The notes under the pieces: generated by a model
The model's database searches: none
Seen by the model: only the letters and a program-made list of their open reading frames with translations
Told to the model about the DNA's origin: nothing
Part shown: piece by piece, positions 63,326 through 64,000 of the stretch
Numbering within the stretch: position 1 is the first letter of the stretch
Layout of the letters: every line of letters begins with the position of its first letter
Assembly (NCBI RefSeq): GCF_048323675.1
Contig: NZ_JBLWFK010000002.1
Span: 434,001-498,000, forward strand
Reading direction: 5' to 3'
Length of the DNA stretch: 64,000 nt
DNA from: Mangrovimicrobium sp048323675
Lineage (GTDB): Bacteria; Pseudomonadota; Gammaproteobacteria; Pseudomonadales; Halieaceae
Made by a program: the position numbers and the translations under genes

Positions 63326-64000
63326 CTAATTAGTAACTGGTATAGAAAGGCAGCCGTTGGATGTTGCTAAGTAAATTTTATTTTCAAGTTTAGCCGCGTG
63401 TTGAATCGAACCACCGTATTCGCGATTTAGATTATCCGACCCTTCTCCGGTAAACAAAATATAGGACGAATGACTGTCATCTTGAAATGAAGTAATTTCA
63501 AAGTCTGCCACGTTGCCCAAACCTAAACTCGAAATTGAGGTACTACCAAGAAGTTTAGGAGGTAATACAATTCTCAGATTGGATAGCTCGGTAACTGACT
63601 CAGAATCTAATTCCAGTTTTTGTGCGAGATCCTCAAATGCACTTAGTTCACACCATTCCTGGTGGTCACCACTATTTGAAAATTCGCCATTTTCGGCTAG
63701 AAAAAGATCGGAGCGATTGCATCTATCGAGTCTCTCTTCTATACCATATGCCGCGAGAATTTTTTGTTTTTCAATGCTCCTACTATTTTCCTGTTGAGCT
63801 TCGCTAAATAGCCTATTGATTGGTGCAACTATTCTCCAATGGCTATTTCTCAGTGGTAAGCAGCCATCAAAACCTTTGCAGGATTCCATACACTCTAAAA
63901 TGCGGGCGTGGGCCGAACCGCCAACCATCAGATTATTTGCATATGTTGGTTGAGAGGGGGGGTATACTTGTTTTATTTGGAATGTTGACAATGAATTACA
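63326..64000 (-). CDS. unknown lipoprotein, tandem paralog 2 (N-terminus outside window)
   Basis: Frame open to the right edge; the residues there (CNSLSTFQIKQ) align with CDSLSTFRIKQ inside paralog 1, so the true start is beyond the window. About 222 codons are visible. The stretch of about 30 residues before HARILECMESC differs strongly between the copies, while the rest is almost identical. The stop lies 39 bases before the start of paralog 1. The C-terminus is SIPVTN instead of SIPAIGDEL. Confidence 0.7.
   Translation of the reverse strand, partial: CNSLSTFQIKQVYPPSQPTYANNLMVGGSAHARILECMESCKGFDGCLPLRNSHWRIVAPINRLFSEAQQENSRSIEKQKILAAYGIEERLDRCNRSDLFLAENGEFSNSGDHQEWCELSAFEDLAQKLELDSESVTELSNLRIVLPPKLLGSTSISSLGLGNVADFEITSFQDDSHSSYILFTGEGSDNLNREYGGSIQHAAKLENKIYLATSNGCLSIPVTN
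63337..63911. repeat. near-identical direct repeat, copy 2
   Basis: Partner of 62326-62900, offset 1011 bases. Beyond GCGGGCGTGG (63902-63911) identity drops at once to that of diverged paralogs, while the encoded proteins remain alignable. This pattern suggests recent gene conversion or unequal crossing-over rather than a fresh whole-gene duplication. Confidence 0.93.

Noticed and set aside
63326..63991. complete gene with a TTG start at the right edge
   Set aside because: The frame is open to the window end and aligns with the interior of paralog 1, so the apparent start is not real.
28450..64000. CRISPR array, insertion sequence or integrase in the island
   Set aside because: No regularly spaced short repeats, no transposase or integrase reading frame and no IS-type terminal repeats were seen; the only long repeat is the 575-base paralog block.

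Overview
The window joins two very different kinds of DNA. Bases 1 to about 28,400 are GC-rich and look like the chromosomal backbone of a gammaproteobacterium. The order gyrA-serC-pheA-tyrA-aroA-cmk-rpsA-ihfB-lapA-lapB-pyrF is the classical Pseudomonas/Cellvibrionales type. Two details fit a marine Halieaceae-like organism better than Pseudomonas: tyrA and aroA are separate genes, and no hisC lies between pheA and tyrA. The taxon is my inference from gene order and protein style, not a database result.

Backbone layout. Bases 2-6135 hold gyrase A (3' part), serine and aromatic amino acid synthesis genes and cytidylate kinase in one tightly packed run. Then come rpsA with its terminator, ihfB, the lapAB lipopolysaccharide-control pair, pyrF and a ComEA-like exported DNA-binding protein whose Shine-Dalgarno lies in a hairpin. 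Bases 11,326-15,341 are a surface-polysaccharide module: sugar epimerase, WecA-like glycosyl-phosphate transferase and a WbpM-like dehydratase. A CSS-EAL c-di-GMP phosphodiesterase, a flavin monooxygenase-type protein and arfB follow. Bases 19,160-26,389 (minus strand) form a compact six-gene set of exported proteins: a DUF1254/DUF1214 lipoprotein, an outer-membrane protein, a DUF3604 protein, a patatin lipoprotein, a glycine-zipper protein and a FadL-type porin.

At 28,405-28,449 the 3' part of a tRNA-Asn gene stands alone, next to a terminator and without its 5' half. This is the scar expected at the distal end of an element integrated into tRNA-Asn. Everything to the right (28,450-64,000) is lower in GC and made of accessory genes, so I read it as a genomic island running off the right edge. 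No integrase and no intact tRNA-Asn is visible here.

Island layout. First come DUF429 and DUF5681 proteins and unknown genes, then a 1454-residue SF1 helicase with a C-terminal nuclease-like domain and zinc finger. Next are small exported proteins, a thermonuclease, a LuxR-type regulator and a secreted thrombospondin-type-3 protein. Bases 44,497-53,718 form a plus-strand defence block: a MazG-like nucleotide pyrophosphohydrolase overlapping an McrB-like AAA protein with EVE/PUA-like modules, then McrC, a PIN-like nuclease with coiled coil and membrane anchor, and a DUF262-DUF1524 (GmrSD-like) protein. A NERD-domain membrane protein, a small membrane protein and a DUF6884 protein follow. A decayed full-length duplicate of the NERD gene lies 5.06 kb further on (59,060-59,934). 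The right end is AT-rich and carries an M48 lipoprotein protease, a LysM protein and two tandem paralogous lipoprotein genes that share a nearly identical block of about 575 bp.

The best candidates for undescribed biology are the MazG-McrB-McrC-PIN-GmrSD block, the helicase-nuclease protein and the tandem paralogs.
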